Shown piece after piece: positions 48,621 through 62,300 of a DNA stretch of 64,000 nt. The notes beneath the pieces are model-generated. The model did not search any database. It was not told the origin of the DNA and was given only the letters and a program-made list of their open reading frames with translations. A program made the position numbers and the translations under genes. Source of the DNA: Theocolax elegans (lineage: Eukaryota; Arthropoda; Insecta; Hymenoptera; Cerocephalidae); the NCBI GenBank assembly GCA_026168455.1, contig CM047425.1:88353580-88417579 (forward strand), in the 5' to 3' direction. The number at the start of each line of letters is the position of its first letter. The first letter of the stretch is position 1.

Positions 48621-49490
48621 GGTAGTCGCAGCCGCTCAAGAAATCGCACCTCGCGTTCGAATTTAAGAGAGATCCCACATCCTCCTTCAGAAAAAAGTAT
48701 CAACGCTGATAATATTGAAAAATCTGCTAAGGTTATGAGCTAAAACGTTTTAAAGATCATAAGCAAAAGCGTTGTTGAGACACAAACTCTTGCTTCTGAA
48801 GTGCATTAGGAATTAAAAGGTCGATGGGTAGATATTCTAAACAAAAGCTTATCGCAAGACGAAATTAAAGAATTTATTAAAAAATACCCTCCATCGGTTA
48901 ATTGTATTCTAGTACACGGAAAAACTTTTGGAAGTAGATCCACCTAAATTAAACAACGATTTGAAATTAGCTTTGAAGAATTCTCGGTTTGTAATTGAAA
49001 GAGATGATCGAATAGTCGAAAAATAAGAAAAACTATAACATCTTGTATTTTCAGGATTGGAAAAGCTATTTCATTAATAATTAAAAACAATGAGAAAGAG
49101 GAGAATATGATTATTCTTGATTATTTCAATAAAACAAGACGAATGCTTGTTAAATTAAAACGAAATAAATCTATTATATGTGGAAATATAATTATTTCTA
49201 ATATTAGTGTAGCCTTCAAAAATACCTTCAAAAGAAATGAAGTCGATCAATTTTTATTCGGGAAAAATTTTGAGGAAGTGCTGAAATTGGCAAAACACGT
49301 GGAATCTGCGTGTAAAGATTTGAAATCGTTAGCACGTTTTCAACCTGTAAAAAATTTAAAATAACTTGAAAGGCCCGCCTCGACAAACAAGCCCGTCTCA
49401 GTTTTCGTCACTGATTAAGAAACGTCCACGGGCGCATCATCACACGAGTGGATCGAAAAAGTTCCAAGACTATACAAGACGACGATGGTA
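48621..49490 (+). pseudogene. Decayed DIRS-like (tyrosine-recombinase) retrotransposon gag
   Basis: Conceptual translation across frame changes gives the order seen in insect DIRS-like gag-type proteins. First is an Ser/Arg-rich start (GSRSRSRNRTSRS, from 48621). A segment RWVDILNKSLSQDEIKEF then KYPPSVNC follows near 48820-48905, then PPKLNNDLKLALK and ERDDRIVEK near 48940-49025. Next is an intact 85-codon piece (49107-49364) containing the NEVDQFLFGKNFEEVLKLAK block typical of this family. A basic tail follows (PPRQTSPSQFSS, about 49374-49410). At least three in-frame stops and two frameshifts make it non-functional. No reverse transcriptase, methylase or recombinase follows. The family name rests on remembered motif order, not a search. 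Confidence 0.6.
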
Positions 49491-49499
49491 AATTCTGTA

Positions 49500-50140
49500 T
49501 AAGTAATGCAAAAGGTAGACTACGATTATATACGAAAATCTAAAAAAAATTGACGCATAATCCAGTTATTTTATCTTATATTAGAGGTTATAAAATATCT
49601 ATAATATAAAAGGTTTTTCAAAATAAATCAGCAAAAGTATTCTTTTGAGTACCCCAATTCATTTATGTTACAGCAAGACTTTAAAGAAAAAAGTCAGATC
49701 TGAAGGGAGACAGTGATTCATATTCAACTTTTTTACGACGACATTCAAATTTTTGTATTATAAATAATTTAAAAATTGTGGAAATTAAGTAATATTTGAG
49801 ACGAACGGGGAAATACTACACATTGATATTCTCAGAAGAGGCGTTTCATACAATTATAATTGAACTTCTTTTACAGGTAAGTTCGTTTAATCATATAATT
49901 TTATGCAGAAATTAATTGTTTGTAAGCAAAGGGTGCGTCTTCTACTACTTTTTCAAAGACTATCATATTGTATAAATTAGAATTCAAATTTTATTTAACT
50001 CGGTTGAAAAGATAGGGAGTTTGACTTAAAGTTAAAGTTGAATTTGGCACCCCCGTAACTGAAAGAAGCGTATTTGAAACACTAACATAAATATATAATT
50101 ATATTAAGAAAAATGATGTATTAAAAATTACTATATTGTT
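49500..50140. other. AT-rich non-coding DNA
   Basis: It follows the gag relic. No RT motifs were recognised, so the rest of that element is deleted or decayed beyond recognition. Confidence 0.5.
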
Positions 50141-50143
50141 CTA

Positions 50144-50293
50144 GTAACGTAGGGATATACTTAGATTATCATAATATTTATTATATTATATAGAAATTTT
50201 TGTTATAAATTCTAATAGAAAATATGATATACATAATAATTTGTTATAAAATATAGTTAAAATTATAATAATTCAAGTATATCCTTACGTTAC
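50144..50293. mobile_element. 150 bp MITE, Tc1/mariner-like
   Basis: Ends begin GTAACGTAGGGATATACTT on the left and, on the other strand at the right, GTAACGTAAGGATATACTT. The inverted repeats stay alignable for ~32 bp with about five mismatches. The element is flanked by TA on both sides (50142-50143 and 50294-50295), the target duplication of Tc1/mariner-type elements. There is no coding capacity. Confidence 0.65.
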
Positions 50294-50295
50294 TA

Positions 50296-52199
50296 TTAAT
50301 TTAATATATATAATTTGTATATTAAACAATATATTTCAGGCAGTTACGAATACTATGCATACAAATAAAAAAAATAGAAAGCTATTAAAAATTCAACTTG
50401 CAGGAGGGGAGTAAAGTCATCATAACTGTATATCTGCGACCTTTTTAATCCTATTTTTCATAATAATGTTCATTAATTTAAACGTATTTTTTTGCAAACT
50501 TATGTATAAATGAACATGTAATCAAGATATGCTAATGAGTAATATTATACGTAAGCTTTTGTATATGATGAAAATGTAGGTAAATAAAGATGTTATAATA
50601 TATTACCGTTTGAGAAAAACTGTTTTAATATTAAACCTTTTTTCTTATTCATACTTTATTAAATTAAAGTAAAATATTAAATAATATAATTAATACAAAA
50701 AACAAAAATAAAATATTAAAATAAACATTCTATGTTACAAATTATTTAAAATTATTATTGTTCAAAAATTAAACTGATGTTCATTTAAATATTGAATATG
50801 TTGAGCTACCAAAGACATAATGTTTTATGATGTTATAAAATTTCTCATTCATAAAATACCGTAAAATAACCATTTGCGTACAAAATTAAATGAATCGATA
50901 TTTTATTAAAATAATAATACATCGAATTATATTACGATAAATTTAAAAATAATTACCTTATTATATTTAATTAAGTTCTATATAGTACACGTATCGCAAT
51001 ATCTATTTCAAGTAATTTTCTTTCAATTTTATAATACTTATGTAATACAAATACAACACATATTCGAATAGTTTTTCGAAAATGATTCATACGATTTTAA
51101 GGTACTATCGAGCTTTTGCATAACCCTTTATTTTTTAAATGTCCTATATTTTAACGAGTTTTCAGCGTGATAAAGCAGGTTATTACCACGATGTTAATTT
51201 ATGATCCATATATTAATATTAATGCAGGCGAATACCACTATCGCTTTGCGAAATATTATTTGAAACTTTATATTAATCATTATTTGTTTATTATATAAGC
51301 CATAAGCTAATAAGATATTATAATTAGAACAAGTATTATGTAGGTATAATAAATGAATAAGACGAATATATTAAGCAATCAAATAGGTTGCTATACAATA
51401 ACAGGAACCTTAAAATTATTTGTTTGAGTTCTAATAAATATTTTTTTAAATGCTAATGTATAATGATGTCTTAAACAATTGATAAAATGTTTCAATCATC
51501 TCTAAAATATAGACTATCAAATTTATTAAGTCTCGTTTAAAGAATCTCTTAAGTCATAAATCACATTGGAGCACAGAAAAAAGGTTCCGTTTCGTGCTTC
51601 TAGGTTTTATTTATTCTCTTTACATAAATCGAAAGTTGCATATGATAATTCTGTTCAATAGATGAAGCCCTTTTACATAGTAAAGTGTGCATTGTTGCAT
51701 ATACATACTGAATATCGAGTACGAGTGTATATGTAGGGGTATGAAAAACTCCGACGAGCGCGACACGTTGCTCGCGTTGCTCGATCAATGAAGTGCGAAT
51801 TCGAAAGATTATTCGTCGAAAGGCTTTTGTACACTATGGAAACTATATTGCACGCACGTGTGGTTATGCGCAGTTTCCAAGGTCGTTTCATCCGGTGTTC
51901 TCGATGTACTTTCAAATTAAATGGTACGATTTTAGTAATAATTTGAAGAGTACGGTTACTCCACGCTCATGGATGTTTACGTCTATTGATGTGACCAAAT
52001 AAAAGGTTTAACGTTTCACGTATCATGAAACGATTATGCGAGTTCAAACTACCATGCGTTTCGTATAAAATTAATCTTTGTTTGTTTATTTCACTTGAAT
52101 CGTTATTACGATGGTTTGATTACGAATTATAAGAGATTTGTTTATTCGCATTGAGCTTGTATCGATGTGGTGTAGTATATATTAAAAATTAAAATACCA
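50296..52199. other. AT-rich non-coding DNA
   Basis: Nothing recognised. A GC-richer stretch near 51720-51990 is open in overlapping frames on both strands without any domain. Confidence 0.55.
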
Positions 52200-52864
52200 A
52201 TATGCTAGGATATAAGCTCCAATTACTTAAGGCTAACCAATTATTCTGCCAGATGTACTTTCAATTTATAATTTATTATTACTTTAAAACTACATGCATA
52301 TGTTTTTAAACAAAACCTTGAGTATTTATGTAATTAATAGACGTAAACGAATGATCTTATAAATATAAAGATTTTATATAAAGTTTGCAGTTCATAATTA
52401 TGAGCATACACTATATTAATAAACAAAATGTTCATGGTAAGACTTTAATTAAACATGAATATGTTAAATATTAATTACTATTTAAACAAATTCAGTAATT
52501 GGTACGAATTTATTACAGTTTATCAATTACTGTCCACAATAAGAAGTTAGCACACGTTTACGAATATTATTTCAATTTCTGTGCTCCCTAACAAGCAATA
52601 GTATAGATAAAAAAGTACAGTATTTAAAGACAATAACTGACTTTTAAAAATCACAAGACACAGTGACTGACTCTTGGATTCCTTTTTATATTTTATTTAT
52701 TATTTATAATTTTAATTTACGAAAAAAATCCCGGTAACAAAATAAAATTTTGATTTTAATATAATTGCAGTAATGAAGTAGCCTAATACATATATACTAA
52801 ATACATTTAAATTTCATAAATTTAAGCTGTTTAGATGCACAGTAATTGGAGCTCCTACCATATG
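52200..52864. mobile_element. Possible ~665 bp element with short terminal inverted repeats
   Basis: The left end ATATGCTAGGATATAAGCTC...CAATTACT (52200-52227) is the inverse of AGTAATTGGAGCTCCTACCATATG (52841-52864) apart from one substitution-like change and a 3-4 base gap. Twelve bases, GCTCCAATTACT, are exact. No target duplication is obvious and the interior is plain AT-rich DNA, so coincidence is not excluded. Confidence 0.3.
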
Positions 52865-54533
52865 TAGCGATATTTATACATTTACAATGTATAATAATAA
52901 TCAGTAAAAATAATTCTTCGATTCAGCTTCAATAGCAATCATAAAATTTAAGCGGCATTTATATTTGCGAATGTTCATTAGTGAATTATGTACATGGCTA
53001 TAACACCTGCAAAGTTCAAAGTCGTCAAAATTATTTCACGTGCAGATAAAAGTGATAAGTATCGTTTATTAGGTAATTATAATTCATTAACTTGATTGTC
53101 GTCATAATGTTATAACAGTTTTACATATTGCTATTTTTTAGTTATTGCGTGCAACGTTTAAAAAATATTATACATCATATACTAACTTATTTGGGTAAAG
53201 ACAAAGGAATATTCGCTGATACACTTTGTAAATGAATTAATTAAACGCATGCTTTTACACATGCAAACAATGAGTTATTAAGTGTAAGCGCAATTACAAT
53301 ATTTGCTTTAAGAGCTTTATAGTAAATGAGAAATTTTCGAAATTGCAACTTCAATCAACAATATGTTACGAACTTTTATATAGTAGGAAGCTAATATAAA
53401 ATAGTAGTTTTTCACTATTTCAAATACTACTTTCAATACACTATTGTCAAATTTGTAATATTCCTAGTATAAAATTAAATGCCTCCCGATGCGCGTACGT
53501 GTATTTCGATAATAATTTATGGTATTACGAATTAATATTCATTATCTTTAATCGTTGCAAGTACGAAAAATTAAAAGATCGGATTTAAAATATATTGCGT
53601 TCATTAGAATTTAAAAAAATTAATTAGTTTAATTTGAAATTGTTACAATAGATGAAAAAGATTGGACCTACCGTATAACTAATTTTAAAATTGATATTGG
53701 TTTACAGTTTAACTCGATTAAATGCGAAACATTTTTAATAATTACGTTGTATATTCAAATTGGAAATTATATCATTCAAGGACGAGAATAAAGAATTTTC
53801 AAATTATCCTTTTACTTTAATAAGCTAACTTCAATAATACCTTTTTCGCATTGCAAATTTTATACGAATTCAAATAAAAGTAGTTCCGCAAATTATTAAA
53901 GATTTAGATAATATTACTTACCCAGTTAAATTGAAACTACTGCATTGCAAACAAATAGTAAAGTTCACGCAGATGAAAAATAATAAAAAAAGTTAAAAAA
54001 AAATATTAGAGAAGAAAGAAAGATATAGAAAAAGAGAGTGGGTGGGGTGAAGTGAAAAAAGGGAGCGTGCACTTTTCTCGTTAGACAGATTTAGCGCTCA
54101 AGAAGAAATGTCCTTTGTTAAATTATCTAGCGTAAGTCGATAAGGCGCAAAGCTCCAAGGGTAGAATTTAATATCTATTATTCGCCTTGAGACATTTCAC
54201 TTCGACTGTGCACTTCCATTACGCTTTCGGAGTACCCATCGCATGAAGCGCGGCATCTGCGCAAGAAAGAGACTAACTGCACCTCGCCCTTGCTCGTTGC
54301 CTCGTGAAAACCTTCGTTTCCCCACTCGTTCGCACTCGCTTGCTTTCACTCACGCAATAAAATTATCATTCTTCTATTATTTCCAGTAGGGAGCGATATT
54401 TCTCATTCACGTGGCATTCTGTGACATTTTTTCTCCTAACGTTTTATACCGGGCAATAAAGGTACGAAATGCCCTGCTTAGGAAAAAACTGTTCGATAAT
54501 CAAAGGTCGAATAAAAGTTCTTATTACATTGTA

Positions 54534-54609
<76 letters not shown>

Positions 54610-56250
54610 CCTAGTTGCTTATCCTTGGATTTATTATTACTATCATTTGTTTCATGGAATTTTACAACCAACATTATTAGCATTCAATGTTTCATTTTTC
54701 TGATCGATATGGCGATTGCTATTTTTAAACACACAGTTCTCTTTTATATGTGATACTCAATAAAAAATTTGATTTATAATTACTGTAGAAATTATGAAAA
54801 TAAGAAAAGTCAATTTGTTTAATTGTAAAGGATAACTCATGAAAGAATCACAATAATTGTTTTCATTAAATTAAGCTTGATAATTAATTATAATAAATAG
54901 CAAATAATATTCATTCATGTTTTGCGAACAATAAAGATAGAGGTAGTATAATATAAAGTAATATGTAACTTAATTTAATCCATTCTGTTGGTATGACGAT
55001 AAGAACTCCCATGCATCAAAAAAGTATTTTAATCTACCATTCTCTCATGTAGATGTGTAGGATCTCTGGAAATAGTTTATGATCAATCGATTTATTGTGA
55101 TAATCATACTAAACAGAAATTTGTAGCTCATAAAGGAAAATATGTTGATTCCGAAGTAATTAAATTAACCCGTTACTAACACCAGATCGCGTGAGATTCC
55201 TCGTATTTCTGGCGGCTAAAATTACGCGCGGTACATTTTATCGCATTGCTGGTTTTGCAGCAACGTGATAAGGTTGGACTGGCAATGCCTCCTGAAACAC
55301 CTAGACGCGCCATTTCAATAGTAGATCATTAGCTTTGTTTTAGTTTAGTTATTGCGCAACTATATGTAGACATTTAAGAAAAACAAAAAGAGGAAAAATA
55401 AATAGTATTCCTCTTGGTATGAAAACACATACAGAAATTCGTTTATATAGAGGCGAAGATTTATTATAAAATTTTCTTCGAGAAAGAATACTGCCCCATA
55501 GGAAGCTCAAGATATTTGCTATAGCAAATATTTGAATCGACGAAGCGAAAAATTTCGATCTGAGAAAATTCCATTTGAATCTCAAAGTTACTCGAAAAAA
55601 TAAAAACAACGAAGGAAAACCTACCAGTGCAAGAAGTTTGAAACTATCCAACTATATTTTTACTCGTAAATTGTCTGGATAATATATTTGAAAATGGGTT
55701 TTCATATTTTCGTTGTGAATAGACTTTTTATCTTACTTTATTTAGAATTTAAAATTGTGAACTGTAACGTTCACATACTTAATTTCTAACAGTTAATATC
55801 AACAAAGATATAGCTAGTGCACCCGGAGAAAGTATTAAATAGATAAAAATTGTATATTATTTGTGAAAAATAAAATTGTAATATCGCTTGTTTATTACAT
55901 ATCTTTCAATATAGTTTAATAATTATGTTTTGAAGATTATTCCATTACTTTAAATACAGATTTGTAAGAGATAACACATATTTCATAAAAGTAAACTTAA
56001 GTAAAGTGATATTCTTATCATGATTATATCTGTAATTTAATTAACTGGAAGAAAATTGTATAAAATTATTGTATTACTTGCTATTCACAAGAATAATAGT
56101 TGTAAATTTTATTCATTTATTTTATGTTAAAGAGTTATAAGGACTTGATATTTATTAATTAAGAATTTTATACAAATTTGTAAGAAAATATTAAAAATTA
56201 TTATTGTAACGGGAGATGTGCGACTTACAAAGACGATAAGAAGCACAGTC
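52865..56250. other. AT-rich non-coding DNA with one long microsatellite
   Basis: A purine-rich stretch lies near 54000-54065, a GC-richer patch near 54180-54360 and a CA array at 54536-54602. No gene is supported. Confidence 0.55.
54536..54602. repeat. Long (CA)n microsatellite
   Basis: About 33 uninterrupted CA units, the longest perfect simple repeat in the window. It accounts for the Thr-His and Cys-Val runs in the open frames of both strands. Confidence 0.97.
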
Positions 56251-56257
56251 TGTGGTT

Positions 56258-56326
56258 GCGGCCCGTGGCTCATCGGTATGACGTCCGACTTACAAGCCAG
56301 AGCTCGAGGATCGAGTTTCGAGCTCA
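56258..56326 (+). ncRNA. Degenerate tRNA-like sequence (tRNA-Val-like relic or SINE head)
   Basis: TGGCTCATCGG (from about 56266) matches the A box at all but one position. CTTACAA resembles a valine (TAC) anticodon loop. GGATCGAGTTT is a degenerate B box (8 of 11). The acceptor and anticodon stems pair poorly, so a working tRNA is unlikely. The 3' part also forms an 8 bp perfect inverted repeat (GAGCTCGA/TCGAGCTC). Confidence 0.4.
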
Positions 56327-56329
56327 TCA

Positions 56330-59300
56330 CCCTTTTCGCGATTTATTAATACGTAACGTTATTAAGGCCCTTGCATGTGCTAAAGTACCCACTGTTGTAA
56401 AATTTTTCACTTTATGATAAAATCATAATTTTATAAAATGAACTGATTAAACCTATCACGTAATATTGTTTTATACTATTTTCTATTAAATAAATTTAAC
56501 ATTTAATTTTTTGCAAGTAATTTTCCACGTTAATCGGTATAGGTGGATAAAAATGATTTATTTTTACCAGTTTTATATTACGTTACGCATAAAGCCATTT
56601 TTCAATGAAATAGAAGGAAAAGTGTAATTTATAAAATTACATATCCAATGCATATATATACCAATAAAAATGAAAATAAAAATCGACTCTTTTTCTGTCT
56701 CATTACAATAATCACTTAGCGTGCAATGCAATTAATTCATAATACCTTCACGAATAATCGGAATACTGATGAAGCATTGTAATTGGTGTATCGATCAAAA
56801 ACTTTCCAATGAACAACAACCGTGAACCCGTGCACATTCGAGAATTTCCAATTTAATTGCGATTGACATAGACATCAAAAGGATTCTAATTATCGAGATT
56901 CTCCTTTAACGCTACAACTACCCCCTATTTCTATATTGGTAGGAGAAATCGTGCAGCTTCTAGTTACGGTTAGAGTTGTGCGAGCTTATACGCTATGCCA
57001 ATTCTCTTATCCCCACCTGAATTCATCGAGGTTGATATAACGACTCACTGACTGAATAAGCGCGAAATCGCGAGCTAACTTATTTGAATGCAGTCATCCG
57101 AGCAAAAACTCGAAGACAATAAGGAAGAATATTACTTGGATAAACACTTTTCTGGCTGATTTAACGGTTTCCAATAGTTGAGTTATTGAGATGATATTGA
57201 AGGTTATGTGATTCGAGGAGTCTGGGTAATTGATTTCCTTTAGCATCCTTCTTACGTACAAGGACAAAATGCTATACTTTTATATTCTAAAAGTATTAAC
57301 GGAACGCACTAAAAACCGTCGCGGGTACATTAGACTGAAAACTTTGATGTGTATACCTTCGTCTTTAATTTGACATAAAATTTAATATAAGTAAACATTA
57401 TACAATACCTATACACAATTTGCAGTTCTTTATGTTTATTATATGCAAACGAAGCTAATTTATATATTTTTTGTTAGTCCAAGTATAGGGGTATAAGGTA
57501 TAAATCTGTACTAAATTTCAAAAAGTTAATTGCCCTGCATTATTTATAAAGTAAAACATAGCAGTCATAAATATATTAAAAATCAAATATACAACCAGGT
57601 ACAGTATGATTATAGTCACAACACAATATACAAAAATACAGAAATACAGAAATACAGTTCCAGCTGTAAATATTTCGTCAATAAATAAGTACACAATAGG
57701 TTCGTTTTGCTCAAGCTTCTCTCTCCTTCCCCTCACTCTTCCTCTACTATATTATTCTGTAGGTCGTTAGAACTAGAAATCTCAAGTGGAAGCACTGTCA
57801 ATAAGGACCCTTACATCTGCAGCTTACTTTCATCGCTAACGCGAACTTTGCTGAACTTTCGAAATTTTTGGGTACATGCCAGCGCTTTTGAGTACGCCTT
57901 TCCAGAAATTAATATTGAACTACTTGAGGAGAGGTTCACCATTACTGAAACTATGTGCAAAAATAAAAGTTTATTTTATTGATGGTTTAGAGTACATTGT
58001 GTTCTAAATTAAAATGCGGGACAGCTAAAATAAAATAAATAGTATACCTGTATAGATTTATTTTAATTACTGAGGCGAGTCCAGCTCTCTTACATTATAA
58101 CTAACACCTGTTAAAAAAATATAAACAGTAACGTAACAAAAAGTTGGTTAAAAGTTCAGGTGCAATTCTAATGTTACAATAAATTAACAACAGCAGATCT
58201 CATATAACACAGAACAATGAAAACAGACATTCTGACGGTTCGAAATCTATCGTCTATCCAATCTCGTGGACTACGGGTTAGCTGTATTGCATTTGTACGA
58301 GGCGCAAAGGCTGCTCGGTCGTTTGGAATTCCCTTTCTCGTAGAGCGCCTCGCTTTTATGGACCGTCCAATTCGATTTCCCACAAAGGCGGGGTAGCTAA
58401 CGTGCACCTCTGTACAGGCATGGACGTACGAGCGATCATGACTACATTTTGCACCTTCAGAAAGAATTAAGATTTGGTTTTGCTTGACCAAGATAATTTG
58501 CATATCCTAAGATGCGTTGATTGCTAATTATAAGTATTTTGCAGAAAAATTAAGCGTTAACCATTTATGTTTCATTTAAAAATAACACCAGTAAAATTCT
58601 CTTGACAGTTGTAATATATAATGCTAAAAATTAATAATTTTTTTGTATACAACAAAATAATCAAAACATGGATCCGCTTTTATTTAGTTTTCTGTTAATT
58701 AATATTTGTGGTGTAGTCTAAATTTTCATTTGAACACATCGATGTATATAAAAACAAAATTAAAAAGAAAAACGATAACGTTGTAAACAAGATCGATTTA
58801 AGTATGTACAAATTCGATCACATCCGAGACGCTGTTACCTGATTCCGCGTGGGATCTTTAAATCGGGATTGAATTTTACGTGCGCAACTAAAATTTTAAA
58901 AGGCCATAACTTTGAAGGCACAGGCATTTTCTTGGTTGCTCCCCGGTACCACGTACCTGATCCTACCTCCTTTAATGGCACGTTGGAAATCTCAATCTCA
59001 TCCTCGCGCAAGTAAGAAAATCGAGAAAAAAATACGGTGTTGGATACGATCCTGGTTGTAATAAGTATCCGATAAAAAAAAAAGACACAAAAGCACTAAG
59101 AAATTGTAAAGCCGTAAGACGTGTTCGGTCAAAGAGGCTGAGTTTTAATTACGAACTCGGGAACAGATCCTTCTAATTGAAAAACAAACGTGACGTTGAT
59201 GTAAGGAAAATTTCTAATTAACGACAAAGTATATATACTTTATACTTGCACAAGCCGGAAAATAGATAAAGCGTTTGTGTTTTTCAAGTGGTGACTTCAA

Positions 59301-62300
59301 TTTTTTATAACCTGTGTTAATTAGAAACTGCGAAAACTTTCACCCGATTGACAAGTTATTATTACTTTATCAATTAATTATTTTCCAGTTAAACATTTTC
59401 AATTAGCATTCGATATATTTTGACATTTCTCTATTTTCTTGGTCAGCATAAGTATAAAATTATGGGTTATATATATTTAAACTTTTACCAAAATAATTTT
59501 TCATCAAATGAAATCTTTTTGTAGAGCTTTCTGTAAAATGTAGAAAAACAATGCACATCTAATTATTCGTAATACTTAATAAAATATGGTAAAATGACAA
59601 TTATAATGTAAATGATAAATTCATAAATAATATTAAACATTTAAGCAATTCTTATATTTAAAAAAGTATAATCGATTATAAAACCATCATTTGTAAGAAT
59701 ATATAGCTACATACTATGTTTATGCTATGTATCATCTTTAAAGCATCAAGTCGAACGTTCGGTATCGCAACGCTACGGTTTATCTAGTCAAATATATGTG
59801 TACGTTTTTTTGAATGCGGTACGATATCTTTGAAAATACGAGCGACCGAAGCTCCTGAAGGTATATTGCAAAAGAAGAAGCGGGGAAATTCCGCAGAAAA
59901 AGAAAAAAGATGATCGTGCAAAGCAAACTCCTGGCCACGGGTAAGCATCGAGGAAAACTCACATGAACAGGTGCCTTAGAATCGACGGCAAACTCTTATC
60001 AGAATTCGCTTATAGCTTCCGGGTCACGTGGAAGAAAAGAAACTTGGCGTAATCGATCAGAGGTTGCAAACCATTACACATTCCTTCAAAAAATAATACA
60101 GCTCGCTTTCGCTATTTTCAGCTTATCTTTAGACTTTGTTTCCTATTTTTCTTTTATCACCATTAACTGCATTTTTATTTATTTACTTGTTATCAAATGT
60201 ACACGTGCTATGGTGCTTGCGCTGATTCGAGAGTTATAGCGTTTACTTTTTGTAGTTTCATCTTGAAAAAATTCAAAGAGAAAACGTGAAGAGAGTACCG
60301 AGGTAAAGTAGGGATCCGAATCGAGCATCCCTTGAAAAACTGATCGATCATAGCGCGTGCGCGGCTTTTGATGGTGATTATGCGTTTGGCGTGAAAAGGA
60401 AAGCAGAAGCACTTTGGTTAAAGTATTCGCTTTAGCGGTAAATTATTGTGCTTATCTCTTTTGAATGAACAAAATTCAACGAACATTTTCTTCCGCAATT
60501 TTGTCTAGAATTTTAGTAGATAAAAATTGAGAATCAGATGGAAATTCTTACAATTCTAGGTAGTAAATTATCTTATAGACAAAGACACTTCAAGTCCGTG
60601 ATTTGTTTCCGAATTTTTACGATACTAGCTTTACAAATTTTATTCAAAATATTTAGATAGATTTCATACAATTTTTTCCCCTATGAATTCATTCATTTTA
60701 AATGAAGTACTAATTATAAATTCAGTCGTTAGTGATACAAGATAACTTGTTGCAGACTGGAAGTTAACACATTGAAACAGATTGAAACCCTTGACAGACG
60801 GTACGGAACATATATTAATTGAATAATTTATGATAAATTATAGTACGGTAATAATAAGCAGGTCTCATTAGTTAGATATCAAATTCATAAATATCATTTC
60901 TTGTTTCGATTGGAAGCCGCTCATACAAAAACCAGAATATATATTAACATATATATTGAAAATCAATGTTCAGATAAAATTCTATTCGAATAAGCTGTAC
61001 TTATAGGTCTCGAACAAATAAATAATTACGATTTTTGTTTCTTGTTCTCTATTCAAATATATTTTGATAAGTAGTTGAGATAGGTATTGGTTAATTTTAA
61101 AAATGATAATAGAATCATAGTTGCAGAATCTAAATATTTTAATAAATAATGTAAAATTATATTATTTTAATTTTAAATAAATAACATAACTGTATCACTA
61201 TCACTGCAGAATGCTAATCCAAGGATCACTTCTTACTTGATTCGACAGTCAATTTATAAAAATCAATTAGTGGTAATTTTTACAAAAGTTTTCTTAAAAA
61301 TAAAGATTAAGATTAACTTAGTAAGCAATTTTCATTTAACACCTTCAATAAACAGATAGCAATCCATCATTTCCTTTTCTTGAAAATTACGAAGCTATAA
61401 GCCAAGCGACGCGAGATAAAAATAGAAGAAAAGAAAGGATGATGAGCGATCTACGTATAATCCACTGATTCGATTAAATTCTCTCAGATCTCTAACCATC
61501 TACTCTTTCTTTCCAAAGTGGGTAGCATCGTTTCGCTCTTCTTCCGCATCATATAAATACTAAATGCAATTTAGGTGAGAGTACTGCGACTACCTCAAAG
61601 CCAGGAGAATCACCTATATATACACCCACATATATACCGTAAATACGTTCTTCATTTAAAAAATGAAGAAACGTCTGCAGTCGAAATAAACTTCTACTTT
61701 CTACATAAATTAGAAGAAAGAAATAAAAAGACGAGAGAATCATTTATAAGATCAGGATGGGATACGTGCAGTTGCTTTTAGAGCAAAGGGCGTGGAAGCG
61801 TTGGTGGATTATATTTGAATATTAACGACTTGAGGTTGCGCAAGCACGTGCGTGATACTTTGCACCCCTGTCGGAATCGGCTCGATGCACCCGAATTTAT
61901 GACGGGCTCTGAAAACGTCAGTGTTTGCAATTTCGTTAAAGACTTAGCTTCGGTTCTTATTTTATCAAGTTGAACTATTAAAATATTAAAGTAAAATTTC
62001 ATACGATGCACCGAATATTTTTATTTAATTTATCAACATTTTAATCAAGTACTGTGTATCCAACTGATTACTTATATGTGTATACGTTTCGTGTAAACAC
62101 TATCGATTCTTCTACGTTACAAAGGGTGATAGAGGATGAAAACACTTGGGAATTAAATTTTAATGTTATCTTTTAATATATTTTAATTAAAAAATGTTAA
62201 TAAAATTTATAATTATATATAATTTAAAAGGAAAAATTACGTAGTATTCGATAAATTTAATAATGATAAATTTTCAGTTAATACATAAAATAAAAATTTT

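Noticed and set aside
49500..50140. Reverse transcriptase following the gag relic
   Set aside because: I looked for YxDD-like and recombinase motifs in the plus frames and saw none.
58174..58503. 109-codon minus-strand frame
   Set aside because: No domain, ordinary composition for a GC-richer patch, and no neighbouring splice signals that I could pair with it.
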